DNA of 64,000 bases from JAABQT01 sp035459025 (GTDB lineage Bacteria > Pseudomonadota > Gammaproteobacteria > Burkholderiales > SG8-39): contig DATHYT010000047.1 of assembly GCA_035459025.1 (NCBI GenBank), positions 7,740-71,739 of the forward strand, written 5' to 3'. Shown here piece after piece: positions 50,864 to 59,622 of the stretch. The position numbers and the translations under genes are program-made. The notes under the pieces are model-generated. The model was not told where the DNA came from, did no database searches, and was given only the letters and a program-made list of their open reading frames with translations. How positions within the stretch are numbered: position 1 is the stretch's first letter; the number at the start of each line of letters is the position of its first letter.

Positions 50864-52074
50864 GCGAGCACCTCGAACGCCCTGGTGAAGAAGTCCGGGC
50901 CGCCGAAGTTGCCCGACTTCAGCGCGAGCAGCATCGGCTTGCCGCCGAGCGCCGCGGTCCAGGGCACGCCGGGCGCGATCTCCGGCCCGATGGCGAGCGC
51001 CTTGACGCCCAGTGCCTCGGCCACCGCGCCCGAGGTTTCGCCGCCCGCCACCACGAAGCGGCGCACGCCCGCGGCGGCGAGGCCCTTTGCCAGCGCGCGG
51101 AACGCCTGCTCGATCGCATCCGCCCGCCCCTCGGCGCGCGCCGAGGGCGGCGCGGACGTGTAGATCAGCACCGGACCTGCGCCGAGCTTCGGCTTCGCCC
51201 ACGCGAGTGCCGCCTCGACGTCGAGCCGCGCCGGATCGAGGTGCAGCGACGGGAATTTCGCGCGCGCGGCTTCCACCTGCGCGAGCGTCGCCTCCGAGCA
51301 GCTGCCCGAGAGGATCGCCGCCGCCCCGTCGACTTTGGGCAGCGCAGCGCCCGTGGCTTTCTTCGCGCCTTTCGCCAGCGCCCGCGCGATGCCCATGGCC
51401 AGACCCGCACCGCCGATCGAGAGCTTCATGCCGGCGCAGGCTTCCCCGGCCGCGACCAGGTGCTCGTCGCGAATCGCGTCGACGATCGCATAGCGGCAGC
51501 CCTCGGCGCGCAGCGCCTCGCAGCGCGCCTGCACCGCCGCGGCGCCCGCTTCCACCGCCGCGAAATCCACCAGCCCGACGCGCCCCTTGGTCTGCGCGCC
51601 CATCACGCGCACCAGGTTCGAGTCGGTCATCGGCGTGAGCGGATGGTTACGCATGCCCGATTCGGCGAGCGGCACCGCGCCGACGAACAGGTTGCCCAGG
51701 TACACCGTGCGCTGGTTGCGCGGATAGGCAGGCGTCGCCAGGGCGAACTCCCGGCCGAGCGCCGCAAGCAGCGCGTCGGCCACCGGGCCGATGTTGCCGC
51801 GCGGCGTCGAATCGAAGGTCGAGCACACCTTGAAGTAGATATGGCTCGCCATCGCGCCGCGCAGCCAGGCGAGCGCGCGCAGCGACCACTCGACCGCTTC
51901 CTCGGGAGGATTGGTGCGCGACTTCAGCGCCACCACCACCGCGTCGGCGTCCGGCGCTTCGAGCTTCGCATCGGGCACGCCGTTCACCTGCACCACCGAC
52001 AGGCCCTCGCGCGCGAGCGTCACGCCGAGGTCGGTGGCGCCGGTCAGGTCGTCCGCGATGCAGCCGAGGAGCAT
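50860..52074 (-). CDS. otnK: 3-oxo-tetronate kinase (four-carbon acid sugar kinase)
   Basis: A 404-residue DUF1537/OtnK kinase. The N-terminal starts LGCIADDLTGATDLG, then SRTNPPEEA, FKVCSTFDSTPRGNIGPVADAL. The C-terminal nucleotide domain has VVAGGETSGAVAEALG and LKSGNFGGPDFF. It phosphorylates 3-oxo-tetronates such as 3-oxo-erythronate or threonate. ATG 52074 is preceded by ten bases from the upstream dehydrogenase-like gene. Confidence 0.92.
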   Translation of the reverse strand: MLLGCIADDLTGATDLGVTLAREGLSVVQVNGVPDAKLEAPDADAVVVALKSRTNPPEEAVEWSLRALAWLRGAMASHIYFKVCSTFDSTPRGNIGPVADALLAALGREFALATPAYPRNQRTVYLGNLFVGAVPLAESGMRNHPLTPMTDSNLVRVMGAQTKGRVGLVDFAAVEAGAAAVQARCEALRAEGCRYAIVDAIRDEHLVAAGEACAGMKLSIGGAGLAMGIARALAKGAKKATGAALPKVDGAAAILSGSCSEATLAQVEAARAKFPSLHLDPARLDVEAALAWAKPKLGAGPVLIYTSAPPSARAEGRADAIEQAFRALAKGLAAAGVRRFVVAGGETSGAVAEALGVKALAIGPEIAPGVPWTAALGGKPMLLALKSGNFGGPDFFTRAFEVLA

Positions 52075-52084
52075 GACGCGCAAT

Positions 52085-53137
52085 CTAGCGCAATTCCTCC
52101 GGCGCGAAAGCATCGATTTCGATGCGCCGTCCTTCCGCGTGCGAGGCGTACACCGCCTCCATGATGCGCATGTTGGCGAGGTAGTCGGCGCCGCTGTTCT
52201 CCAGCGGCGCGCCCTCGCGCAGGTGGCGCACCACGTGCGCCTGCAGCGCGTCGCAGGCGCCGCCGCCGAAGGTGTCGTCGCGACCCTTGTCGTACCGGTG
52301 CTCGGTCTCGGCCTGCTGGTGCGGCTTCCACCACAGGCGCGCGACGCCGTCGAGGCGCAGCACGCCCGCCGCGCCTTCCAGCCAGCACTCGCCCATGGTG
52401 CGGCGCGCATTGGCGGCCACATGATCGTTCAGGCGGTTGCCGTCGAAGAGGCCCGTGGCGCCGTTCGCGAACTCGAAGATGATGTAGCCGGCGTCCTCGC
52501 CCGCGATCGCCGGATTGAGGCGCCGCAGCCGCGCCGTCACCGCCGCCACCTCGCCCGCGAGAAAGCGGAAGGTGTCGATGAGGTGGATCGCGGTCTCGAA
52601 CACCAGAAAGCGCGGCATCTTCTGGAAGTAGCCCTGGCGCGCGAGGTAGGCCTCGGGCCCCTGCCCGTCGCCCGGGCGCAGACGAAAGGCGATCGAGTGC
52701 AGCGCGCCCAACCGCCCCGCGTCGAGCAGGCGCTTCATCTCGCGGAAGTGCGGCATGAAGCGGAAGTTCTCGTGCACCGCGAGCAGGATGCCGGCGCGCT
52801 TCGCGACCTCGACGAGCGCCTGCGCCTCGGCGTGGGTGCGCCCGAACGGCTTCTGGCAGATCGTCGCAACGCGCCGGCGCGCCGCCTCGCCGACGTAGTC
52901 GCGGTGCGTGACCGGCGGCGTGACGATGTCGACGAGGTCCGGTGCCGTCGCCTCCAGCATCGGCGCGAGCGCGCCGAACACGCGCGCGACGCCGAAGCGC
53001 GCCGCAAGCGCCTCGGCCTTGGCGAGGTCGCGATTGCAGATGCCTGCGAGCTCCACCCCGGGAATGCGCTTCCAGCCGTCGAGCTGGAACTGGCAGAAAT
53101 ACCCGGCACCCGCCACCGCCACGCGCAGCGGCTTCAT
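52085..53137 (-). CDS. Gfo/Idh/MocA-family oxidoreductase
   Basis: A 350-residue NAD(P)-dependent dehydrogenase. N-terminal Rossmann loop VAGAGYFCQFQ, the conserved CQKPFGRTHAEA (EKP-like) block, and a C-terminal alpha/beta sugar-binding domain with HLIDTFRFLAG that carries the catalytic His. It is first in the operon with otnK, otnC and the sulfatase, so it may oxidise a sugar acid to the 3-oxo form that OtnK phosphorylates. In described otn pathways this step is done by other dehydrogenase families. ATG 53137; GTG 53143 also possible. Confidence 0.87.
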   Translation of the reverse strand: MKPLRVAVAGAGYFCQFQLDGWKRIPGVELAGICNRDLAKAEALAARFGVARVFGALAPMLEATAPDLVDIVTPPVTHRDYVGEAARRRVATICQKPFGRTHAEAQALVEVAKRAGILLAVHENFRFMPHFREMKRLLDAGRLGALHSIAFRLRPGDGQGPEAYLARQGYFQKMPRFLVFETAIHLIDTFRFLAGEVAAVTARLRRLNPAIAGEDAGYIIFEFANGATGLFDGNRLNDHVAANARRTMGECWLEGAAGVLRLDGVARLWWKPHQQAETEHRYDKGRDDTFGGGACDALQAHVVRHLREGAPLENSGADYLANMRIMEAVYASHAEGRRIEIDAFAPEELR

Positions 53138-53222
53138 GCCCACAGGTCGCCGGGAAGCATTGCAATGTCGAACGGATCCGGCGCGCCAGCCATCGCTGGC
53201 GAAATCTACACCAGCCGCGGCC

Positions 53223-53675
53223 CTAGCGGCCGCCCTTTGCTTCGTACTCGCGGATCGCCTGCTTCAGGCTGCTGTACTCCTCGCAGCCGAAGAAGCACAG
53301 GCGGTCGAGCTGCGCCAGGTGCTCGCGCGCCTTTCCCACGTTGCCCACCATCAGGTAGGCCTCGCCGACGTACTCGTGCGCGCCGCGGTGCTTGGGCGCG
53401 AGGCGCAGCGCCTCGTGATAGTGCTTGAACACGAGGTCCATGTCCGGACCGGGCGCCTTGCGCAGGCTGTAGGCGTACAGGTTATGGTAGTCGGGGTTGG
53501 CCGGCGCCTTAACGAGCGCCTCGCGAAGCACGGCGGCCGACCTGGCGTAGTCCTGGCGCGAGAGGGCCTCGCGCGCCTGTTGCAGCACGGGATCCGGGGC
53601 CGCTGTTGCGTCGTCCGCGGCCCACAGTTCCAGCGGGGCGAGGAGCAGCGCTATCATCAGAGCACGAAGCATCAT
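53223..53675 (-). CDS. periplasmic TPR protein
   Basis: A 150-residue protein with a signal peptide (ALMIALLLAPLELWA, cut near the Ala) and two or three TPR-like repeats (AREALSRQDYARSAAVLREAL and HEYVGEAYLMVGNVGKAREHL). A pair of Cys residues near the C-terminus (LDRLCFFGCEE) could form a disulfide. The ATG at 53675 overlaps the start of the divergent TPR gene and has AAGGAGGG eight bases upstream. Confidence 0.82.
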   Translation of the reverse strand: MMLRALMIALLLAPLELWAADDATAAPDPVLQQAREALSRQDYARSAAVLREALVKAPANPDYHNLYAYSLRKAPGPDMDLVFKHYHEALRLAPKHRGAHEYVGEAYLMVGNVGKAREHLAQLDRLCFFGCEEYSSLKQAIREYEAKGGR

Positions 53676-54324
53676 GATCCGGACCCTCCTTACCTCGGCG
53701 ACCCTGGCGTTAACACTGGCGGCACCGGCCGCATTCCCGGCGCCTCCCGCAACGCGCGACGAAGCGCTCGCCGCGCTCGAGCACCCGGTCACCGAGCGCC
53801 GCGCCGAGGCGGTGGTCTGGATGGCCAACCACGGGCGCATGGAAGACACCGGCCTGCTGATGAAGCGCCTGCGCGACGAGAGCGCCTTCGTGCGCGGCTA
53901 CGCCGAGCAGGGATTGTGGCTGCTGTGGAGCCGCTCGGGCGACGCCGAGATCGACCGCGTCATGGGGCGCGGCGTCGAGGACATGCAGTCGGGCCGGTAC
54001 GAGGAGGCGGTAGCCGCATTCAGCGACGTGATCCGCCGGCGGCCCGACTTCGCCGAAGGCTGGAACAAGCGCGCCACGGCGCTGTTTCTCGCCGGCGCGT
54101 ACCGCCGCTCGCTCGCCGATTGCGACGAGGTGCTGAAACGCAACCCGCAGCACTTCGGCGCGCTCTCGGGCTACGGCCAGATCTACTTCCAGCTCGGCGA
54201 GTACGCCAGGGCGATCGAGTGGTGGCGCCGCGCGCTGGACGTGAACCCCAACATGCTCGGCGTCGAGATCGGCATCAAGCGCGCCGAGGAGCTGCTGCGC
54301 GAAAAGCGCGGGCGCAGCACCTAG
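53674..54324 (+). CDS. TPR protein with signal peptide
   Basis: A 216-residue protein with signal peptide (to about residue 22), a HEAT-like N-terminal part (DEALAALEHPVTERRAEAVVWM) and three TPRs (about 100-205, YEEAVAAFSDVIRRRPDFAEGW; YRRSLADCDEVLKRNPQHFGAL; YARAIEWWRRALDVNPNMLG). Probably a periplasmic scaffold. Its ATG at 53674 overlaps the ATG of the divergent TPR gene. It ends in CTAG shared with the convergent hydrolase gene. Confidence 0.84.
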   Translation: MIRTLLTSATLALTLAAPAAFPAPPATRDEALAALEHPVTERRAEAVVWMANHGRMEDTGLLMKRLRDESAFVRGYAEQGLWLLWSRSGDAEIDRVMGRGVEDMQSGRYEEAVAAFSDVIRRRPDFAEGWNKRATALFLAGAYRRSLADCDEVLKRNPQHFGALSGYGQIYFQLGEYARAIEWWRRALDVNPNMLGVEIGIKRAEELLREKRGRST

Positions 54325-55112
54325 GGCGCGAGCCGGCCGAGCAGCTCCTCGAGCGCGGCGGCGGCGACGAGCGGGTGCTCGAACGGGAACAGGTGCCCGC
54401 CGGGCACGCCCATCTTGGCAAAGCGCGGGCCGCGCATCGCCCCGAGCCCCACGCGCCGCAGCACGTCGGATTGCTCGCCGCCGACGAAGCCCGCCGGCAG
54501 CTTGAGCGCTCGCAGGTGCCGGCCCATGTCGTGCGGGATGGTGCGGTAGATCCGGTACTCGATCTCCGGGTCGATGAGAAGCCGGTAGCGCCCCGGCGCG
54601 CCGGCGAGGCCGTAGCGCACGTAGTGCTCGAGGCACTCGTCGGTGAAGTTGCGGAACAGCTTCTTCGAGCGGAAGTGCGCGGTTGCCTCCTCGCGCGTGG
54701 TCCAGACGCTGCGCCGCTCGCGCGTCATGCCGGCGGGCGTGACGCGGTCGACCATGCCGAGGCGCTTCACCACCCCGAGCGCGCGGCCCTTGAAGGCGCC
54801 GATGATGGGCGCATCGAGGAGCACGATGGCGCGAAACAGCTCGGGGCGGCGCACGGCGGCGAGAAAGCTGAGGTAGGCGCCGAGCGAATGGCCGACGCCG
54901 AAGACGGGCTCGCCGCCGTACTCGCGCTCCAGCGTATCGATCAGCTGCTCGACGAGATGCGGCCAGCCCTCCGTCGGCGGGTAGCGCGGGTCCGTGCCGA
55001 TCGCCTCGATGTAGCCGACGCGATAGCGCCGGCGCAGCGGTGCGAGCATGGCTTCGTAGCACGGCGCGGGAAAGCCGTTGGCATGCGAAAAATGCAGAAC
55101 GAGCGGCGCCAC
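54321..55112 (-). CDS. alpha/beta hydrolase
   Basis: A 263-residue alpha/beta-hydrolase with HFSHANGFPAPCYEAML, nucleophile Ser in GVGHSLGAYLS and terminal His in GGHLFPFEHP. This HANGF branch is widespread in Proteobacteria with unknown substrates. Start GTG 55112, 14 bases downstream of the GGDEF-EAL gene, so it is likely co-transcribed with it. Confidence 0.87.
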   Translation of the reverse strand: MAPLVLHFSHANGFPAPCYEAMLAPLRRRYRVGYIEAIGTDPRYPPTEGWPHLVEQLIDTLEREYGGEPVFGVGHSLGAYLSFLAAVRRPELFRAIVLLDAPIIGAFKGRALGVVKRLGMVDRVTPAGMTRERRSVWTTREEATAHFRSKKLFRNFTDECLEHYVRYGLAGAPGRYRLLIDPEIEYRIYRTIPHDMGRHLRALKLPAGFVGGEQSDVLRRVGLGAMRGPRFAKMGVPGGHLFPFEHPLVAAAALEELLGRLAP

Positions 55113-55126
55113 TCGGCCGCAATCGA

Positions 55127-58018
55127 CTAGACGTAGTCCTCGGCGGCCGCGTCGGCGTCCACCGGCGCGCCGGCGACCAGCCCCTGCATGTAATCGCAGC
55201 CGAGCGCGGCGAGCAGTTCGCGCTGCGCCGGCGTGTCCGCGCCTTCGGCCACCACTGTGAGCTTGAGCGCGTGGGCGAGCCCGACGATGCCGCCGACGAG
55301 CGCGGCGGCGCCCGGGTCGCCCGCCGCGTCGGCGACCAGGCTCCGGTCGAGCTTGAGCCGATCCAGGGGAAAGCGGCGCAGCGCGGCGAGGCTCGAACTG
55401 CCCGCACCGAAGTCGTCGACCGCCAGCGCCACCCCCAGCTCCTTGAGCTTTCGCAGCGTGCTCGCCGCGACGTCGGGCTGCTGCATCAGCGCCGCCTCGC
55501 CGATCTCGAGCGACAGCAGGCGCGGCGGCAGCCCGCTCTCGGCGAGCGTACGCCGCACCAGCTCGATCAGGCCCGGGTCATTGAACTGGCGCGCCGACAG
55601 GTTCACCGCGACCTGCACCTCGTGCTCCACGCCGATGAACGTGCACCAGCGGCAGGCCTCGCGCAGCGCCCAGGCGCCGATGCCCAGGATCAGCCCCGTT
55701 TCTTCCGCCAGCACGGCGAGGTCGGCGGCAGGCACCAGCCCGGTGCGCGCGTGCTGCCAGCGCACGCGCGCCTCGTGCGCCACCACCGTGCGGTCCTTCA
55801 CCGCGGCGATCGGCTCGTAGTGCAACGCCAGCTCGCCGCGCTGCTCGGCGCGGCGCAAGTCGCCCTCCAGCGCCACGCGGCGCGCCGCCGCCTGGTTCAT
55901 CTGCTCGGTGAAGAACTGGTAGTTGGCGCGCCCGGACTCCTTGGCGTGGTACATCGCGGCGTCGGCGTTGCGGATCAGCATGGCGGCGTCGCGCCCGTCC
56001 TCCGGGAACACGGCGATGCCGATCGAGGGGGTGACCGTGAGCTCGCGGTCGGCGACCCGCACCGGCTGTGACAGCGTCTCGATGATCTTGGCGGCGACGC
56101 CGGCAGCGTCGGTCGAGCGCTTCGACTCGGGCAGCACCACCATGAATTCGTCGCCGCCGATGCGGCACACGGTGTCGCCGACGCGCAGCTGCTTCACCAG
56201 GCGCCTGGCCACTTCCTTCAGCACCTGGTCGCCCACCGCGTGGCCGAGCGAATCGTTGATCGCCTTGAAGCGATCGAGATCGACGAACATCACCGCGGTC
56301 TGCTTGCGGTTGCGCTGGCTGAGCGCGAGCGCCTGCGTCAGGCGGTCCTCGAGGATGCGGCGATTCGGCAGGCCGGTGAGCGCGTCGTGGTCGGCAAGGT
56401 GCTGGGCGCGCTCCTGCGCATCGCGCAGCTCACTGGTGCGCGCGGCCACCATGCGCTCGAGGCCTTCGCGCGCGGCGTGCTCGGCCGAAACGTCGTCGTA
56501 GATCCAGATCGAGCCCTCCTGCGGTTGCGCCGGGTCGATGGCGCGGCCGACGACCTTGCACCAGAGCTGGCTGCCGTCCTTGCGGCGCAGCTCGCGCTCG
56601 TCCGTATAGGCCTCGCCCCGCGCCAACACCGCATAGGCGACGCTCCCGAGCTCCTCGTAGACCTCCCGGGAAACATGGATGACCCGGGTGGACTTGCCGA
56701 TCAGCTCGCCCGGGGCGTAGCCGAGCATCTCCTCCATGCGCGGATTGCAGCGCTGGAAGATGCGCTCGCGCAGGAACGTGATGCCGATGGTCGCGTTGTC
56801 GAGGATCAGGTTCTGCTCGGCGAGCGCGCGCCGCACTTCCTCCTCGCGGCGCTTCGCCTCGCTGATGTCCTCGAACAGCCACACGGCGCCGCGCGCGGCG
56901 TCGCCCGGCCGCACCGCGCGGCCCGAGAGCCGGCACCAGAATCCGGTGCCGTCGCGCCGGCGCAGCCACTGCTCGCGCGTGTGCGTGCCGCCGCGGTTCA
57001 GCTCGTCGTAGTTCGCCGCCGCCAGCTCGAATTCGGCATCGGTGAAATACAGCTGCCGCGCCGACATGTCGTTTGCTTCGCTCGCCTCGTAGCCGAACAG
57101 CTCCTCGAAGCGCCGGTTGCAGCGCACGACCTTGCGCTCGTGCGTGATGGCGATGCCGACCACCACGTTGTTGAGCAGCGCCTCCTGCTCGGCGAGCAGG
57201 CGCTGCATCTCGCCCTCGGCGCGCCGCCGGTCGGTGAAGTCCTCGTTGGTCCACACCGCGCCCTTGTGCGGCTCGCGCGGGTCGATGGCGCGGCCCACGG
57301 CGCGCACCCACATCACGCTGCCGTCCTTGCGCCGGCGCGGCAGCGTGTCCTCGGCGTGCACGCCGCCGCGCATCTGCGCATAGGACTTCTCCACGCGCTC
57401 GAAATCCTCGTCCGACAGGTAGAGCTCGCGCGCCGAGCGGCCGTTCAGCTCGCCCGGGGCGTAGCCGTACATCTGCTCGTAGCGCGCGTTGCAGCGCACG
57501 ATGCGACGGTCGCGCAGGAACACGATGCCGACGGACGCGGTGGCGAAGATCACCTCCTGCTCCCGGAGCAGCCGCGCCACCTCGTCGCCGTGGCGCCGCG
57601 CCGTGGTGACGTCGTCGACGATCCACACCGTGCCGCGGCGCACATCCGTGGTGCTGATGGCCTTGGCGATCATGCGCGCGAGGAACGTGGAGCCGTCCTT
57701 GCGCCGCATCTCCCAGTCGAGGTCGAGCTGCTTGCCCGCCGAGAGCACCGGCACGGCGATGCGAGCGAGCGCCTCGTAGCTCTCGGTCGAGGGGTACACC
57801 ACCTCCCCCGGCTGGCCGATCAGCTCGTCGGCTTCCCAGCCGAACAGCTCGGCGAACTTCGGGTTGCAGAGGAAGAACTTGCGGTCGCGCGAGAACGCGA
57901 TGCCGATCCAGGCGTTGGCGAGCACCGCTTCGTACTCGAGCTGGGTGAAGCGGGTGTGCCCGGCGTAGCTCGCCGGCGGCTGCTCGAGGCTTCCTTCGCT
58001 CGCGCGCGGGTCGTTCAT
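55127..58018 (-). CDS. four-PAS GGDEF-EAL c-di-GMP protein
   Basis: A 963-residue cytosolic regulator with four tandem PAS domains (about 25-150, 153-275, 278-395, 400-520), a GGDEF domain (540-705) and an EAL-like domain (715-955). The GGDEF motif is intact (621-625) with an RVGD inhibitory site at 612-615. The EAL motif reads EAR (749-751), but catalytic-type residues persist: Glu749, Asn806, Glu838, Asp868-Asp869, Lys889, Glu925 and Gln945. So cyclase activity is likely and phosphodiesterase activity possible. Neither a membrane helix nor a haem-type motif is obvious. Its ATG overlaps the lipoprotein stop (ATGA). Confidence 0.9.
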   Translation of the reverse strand: MNDPRASEGSLEQPPASYAGHTRFTQLEYEAVLANAWIGIAFSRDRKFFLCNPKFAELFGWEADELIGQPGEVVYPSTESYEALARIAVPVLSAGKQLDLDWEMRRKDGSTFLARMIAKAISTTDVRRGTVWIVDDVTTARRHGDEVARLLREQEVIFATASVGIVFLRDRRIVRCNARYEQMYGYAPGELNGRSARELYLSDEDFERVEKSYAQMRGGVHAEDTLPRRRKDGSVMWVRAVGRAIDPREPHKGAVWTNEDFTDRRRAEGEMQRLLAEQEALLNNVVVGIAITHERKVVRCNRRFEELFGYEASEANDMSARQLYFTDAEFELAAANYDELNRGGTHTREQWLRRRDGTGFWCRLSGRAVRPGDAARGAVWLFEDISEAKRREEEVRRALAEQNLILDNATIGITFLRERIFQRCNPRMEEMLGYAPGELIGKSTRVIHVSREVYEELGSVAYAVLARGEAYTDERELRRKDGSQLWCKVVGRAIDPAQPQEGSIWIYDDVSAEHAAREGLERMVAARTSELRDAQERAQHLADHDALTGLPNRRILEDRLTQALALSQRNRKQTAVMFVDLDRFKAINDSLGHAVGDQVLKEVARRLVKQLRVGDTVCRIGGDEFMVVLPESKRSTDAAGVAAKIIETLSQPVRVADRELTVTPSIGIAVFPEDGRDAAMLIRNADAAMYHAKESGRANYQFFTEQMNQAAARRVALEGDLRRAEQRGELALHYEPIAAVKDRTVVAHEARVRWQHARTGLVPAADLAVLAEETGLILGIGAWALREACRWCTFIGVEHEVQVAVNLSARQFNDPGLIELVRRTLAESGLPPRLLSLEIGEAALMQQPDVAASTLRKLKELGVALAVDDFGAGSSSLAALRRFPLDRLKLDRSLVADAAGDPGAAALVGGIVGLAHALKLTVVAEGADTPAQRELLAALGCDYMQGLVAGAPVDADAAAEDYV

Positions 58019-58845
58019 CGCGCGTCGGCCAGCACCTGGAAGTCGCGCGCGTAGCCCGCCAGGCGCTGCACGGCGTGCCGGCGCTGTGCGGGGCTCAAAG
58101 AACGCTCCAGCTCGGCGAGCAGCGCGAGGAGGCGCTCGGTCCCGGCGCGGTTCTCCGCGGCAAACCCGGGATCGCGCCCGCGCTCCCAGTTCGCCGCCCA
58201 GTCCGCCAGGCGCCCGGCGCTCGCGCGCGCGCGCAGCATGGCAAGGAGCTCGGCCTGCAGGCGGCGGCGGTCGCGGTCGCGCCCCTCGGCATTGAGCGGC
58301 GCGCTTTCGCTGTACTGCCGCAGACGCTCGCGTTGCGCATCGTTCAGCTCTCCCACCCAACCCTGCAGCACTTCCACCAGGCGCCGGTAGCGGCGCTCGC
58401 GGCGCTGGGCCGGCGTGCCGTCGAGCCAGCGCTCGGCGTACTTGCGGTTGTCTTCCGCAAAGCGCGCTTCGAGATGCGCGATCTGCGCCGGCGTCAGCCG
58501 GTCGAGAAAGTCGCCGAGCTCGGCGCTGACGCGCCGCAAGCCTGCGCGCGACTGCTCGCGTACCGCATCGTAACCCCAAACCAGATCCTCCCGCGACGCC
58601 CCGCGCTCGAGCCGCGCCACCGCCTCTCGCGCAAGGCGCGCGTACTGCGGCAGCGCCTCGGCGCGGTGCCAGCCGAGAAAGGCGCTGATGCGGGCTTCGA
58701 GCTCGCCGGTCTGCCCGGAATCCAGGTCGAGATAGCGCCCCGCCTGCCAGCGCAGCCAGGTGTCGGCGTTGTTGTAGGCGAAGCCGAGCGCGCTGCAGCC
58801 CGCGGCGAGCGCGAGGAGCAGGACCGCCGCAAGCCGCGCGCTCAC
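58015..58845 (-). CDS. DUF6279 lipoprotein
   Basis: A 276-residue lipoprotein. The lipobox LALAAGC places the lipid-modified Cys near residue 17, followed by ALGFAYNNADTWLRWQ, typical of DUF6279. The mature part is a long all-helical domain rich in Arg/Glu. Function is unknown; envelope location is expected. Start is GTG 58845, overlapping the stop of fpr (GTGA). Confidence 0.87.
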   Translation of the reverse strand: MSARLAAVLLLALAAGCSALGFAYNNADTWLRWQAGRYLDLDSGQTGELEARISAFLGWHRAEALPQYARLAREAVARLERGASREDLVWGYDAVREQSRAGLRRVSAELGDFLDRLTPAQIAHLEARFAEDNRKYAERWLDGTPAQRRERRYRRLVEVLQGWVGELNDAQRERLRQYSESAPLNAEGRDRDRRRLQAELLAMLRARASAGRLADWAANWERGRDPGFAAENRAGTERLLALLAELERSLSPAQRRHAVQRLAGYARDFQVLADAR

Positions 58846-59585
58846 CAGTAGGTCTCCACCGTGATGTGGCCCGGCGCTCGGCGGCGGTGCTTGCGCATGC
58901 CGCGCTCCTCGAGCACTGCGGTGACGTCGCTCACCATGGCCGGGTTGCCGCAGAGCATGACCTGCGAGCGCGCGGCGCTCAACTCGGCGGCCGCCGCGCG
59001 CTCGAGCCGGCCGTCGCGAATCGCCTCGGGCACGCGGCCCGAGAGCGCCCCAGCCAGCGGCTCGCGGCTGACGAAGGCTACGAAGCCGAACTGCGCACCG
59101 CGTGCACGCGCAATGCCGCCGATCGTCTCGCGGTAGGCCTGGTCGGCGGCCGTCCGCGTCGCGTGCACCAGCGTCACCCGGGAAAAGCGCCGCCAGGGCT
59201 CGTCCGTGCGCAGGATCGACAGGAACGGCCCGAGTCCCGTGCCGGTGGAGACGAGCCAGAGATGCTCCGCCTCCGGCACCTCGCGCAGCACGAGAAAGCC
59301 CGCCGGGTTCGGCGCCACGTGCACCACGTCGCCCGCCTCGAGCGCCGCCAGGCGCGGCGACAGCGGCCCGGCCGGCACCACGTTGTAATAGAACTCGAGC
59401 GGCTCGGTATCCGGGGCGTTGACGAGGGAATAGGGGCGCGCGATGCGCTCGCCGCCGATGTCGAGCGCGAGCTTGGTGAACTGGCCGGCGGCGAACGGGC
59501 CGAACGGCGCCCGGACCTGCAGGCTGCACAGCCGGCCGGTCCAGCGCGTCTGGCCGACCACCCGGCCTTCGAGCCATTTGCTCAT
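58842..59585 (-). CDS. fpr: ferredoxin--NADP reductase
   Basis: A 247-residue flavoprotein of the bacterial Fpr subclass. FAD region RPYSLVNAP and GPLSPRL, NADP region VSTGTGLGPFLSIL, LVHATRTAAD and CGNPAMV, and the C-terminal VETYW. It moves electrons between NADPH and ferredoxin or flavodoxin in oxidative stress and biosynthesis. ATG 59585 is 12 bases from a perfect TATAAT on the minus strand. Confidence 0.93.
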   Translation of the reverse strand: MSKWLEGRVVGQTRWTGRLCSLQVRAPFGPFAAGQFTKLALDIGGERIARPYSLVNAPDTEPLEFYYNVVPAGPLSPRLAALEAGDVVHVAPNPAGFLVLREVPEAEHLWLVSTGTGLGPFLSILRTDEPWRRFSRVTLVHATRTAADQAYRETIGGIARARGAQFGFVAFVSREPLAGALSGRVPEAIRDGRLERAAAAELSAARSQVMLCGNPAMVSDVTAVLEERGMRKHRRRAPGHITVETYW

Positions 59586-59597
59586 GGCAGGCGCACG

Positions 59598-59603
59598 ATT
59601 ATA
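59598..59603 (-). promoter_or_regulatory. consensus -10 element of fpr
   Basis: TATAAT on the minus strand lies 12 bases before the fpr ATG, so the leader would be about five bases. A convincing -35 hexamer is not visible. Confidence 0.45.
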
Positions 59604-59622
59604 GCGGCCGCTGCCGGCCGAA

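Noticed and set aside
56500..57900. Repeated DNA segments in the region of the four-PAS protein, first suspected as a repeat array
   Set aside because: They come from duplicated PAS domains in coding sequence, diverged and frame-preserving, and are not CRISPR or satellite repeats.
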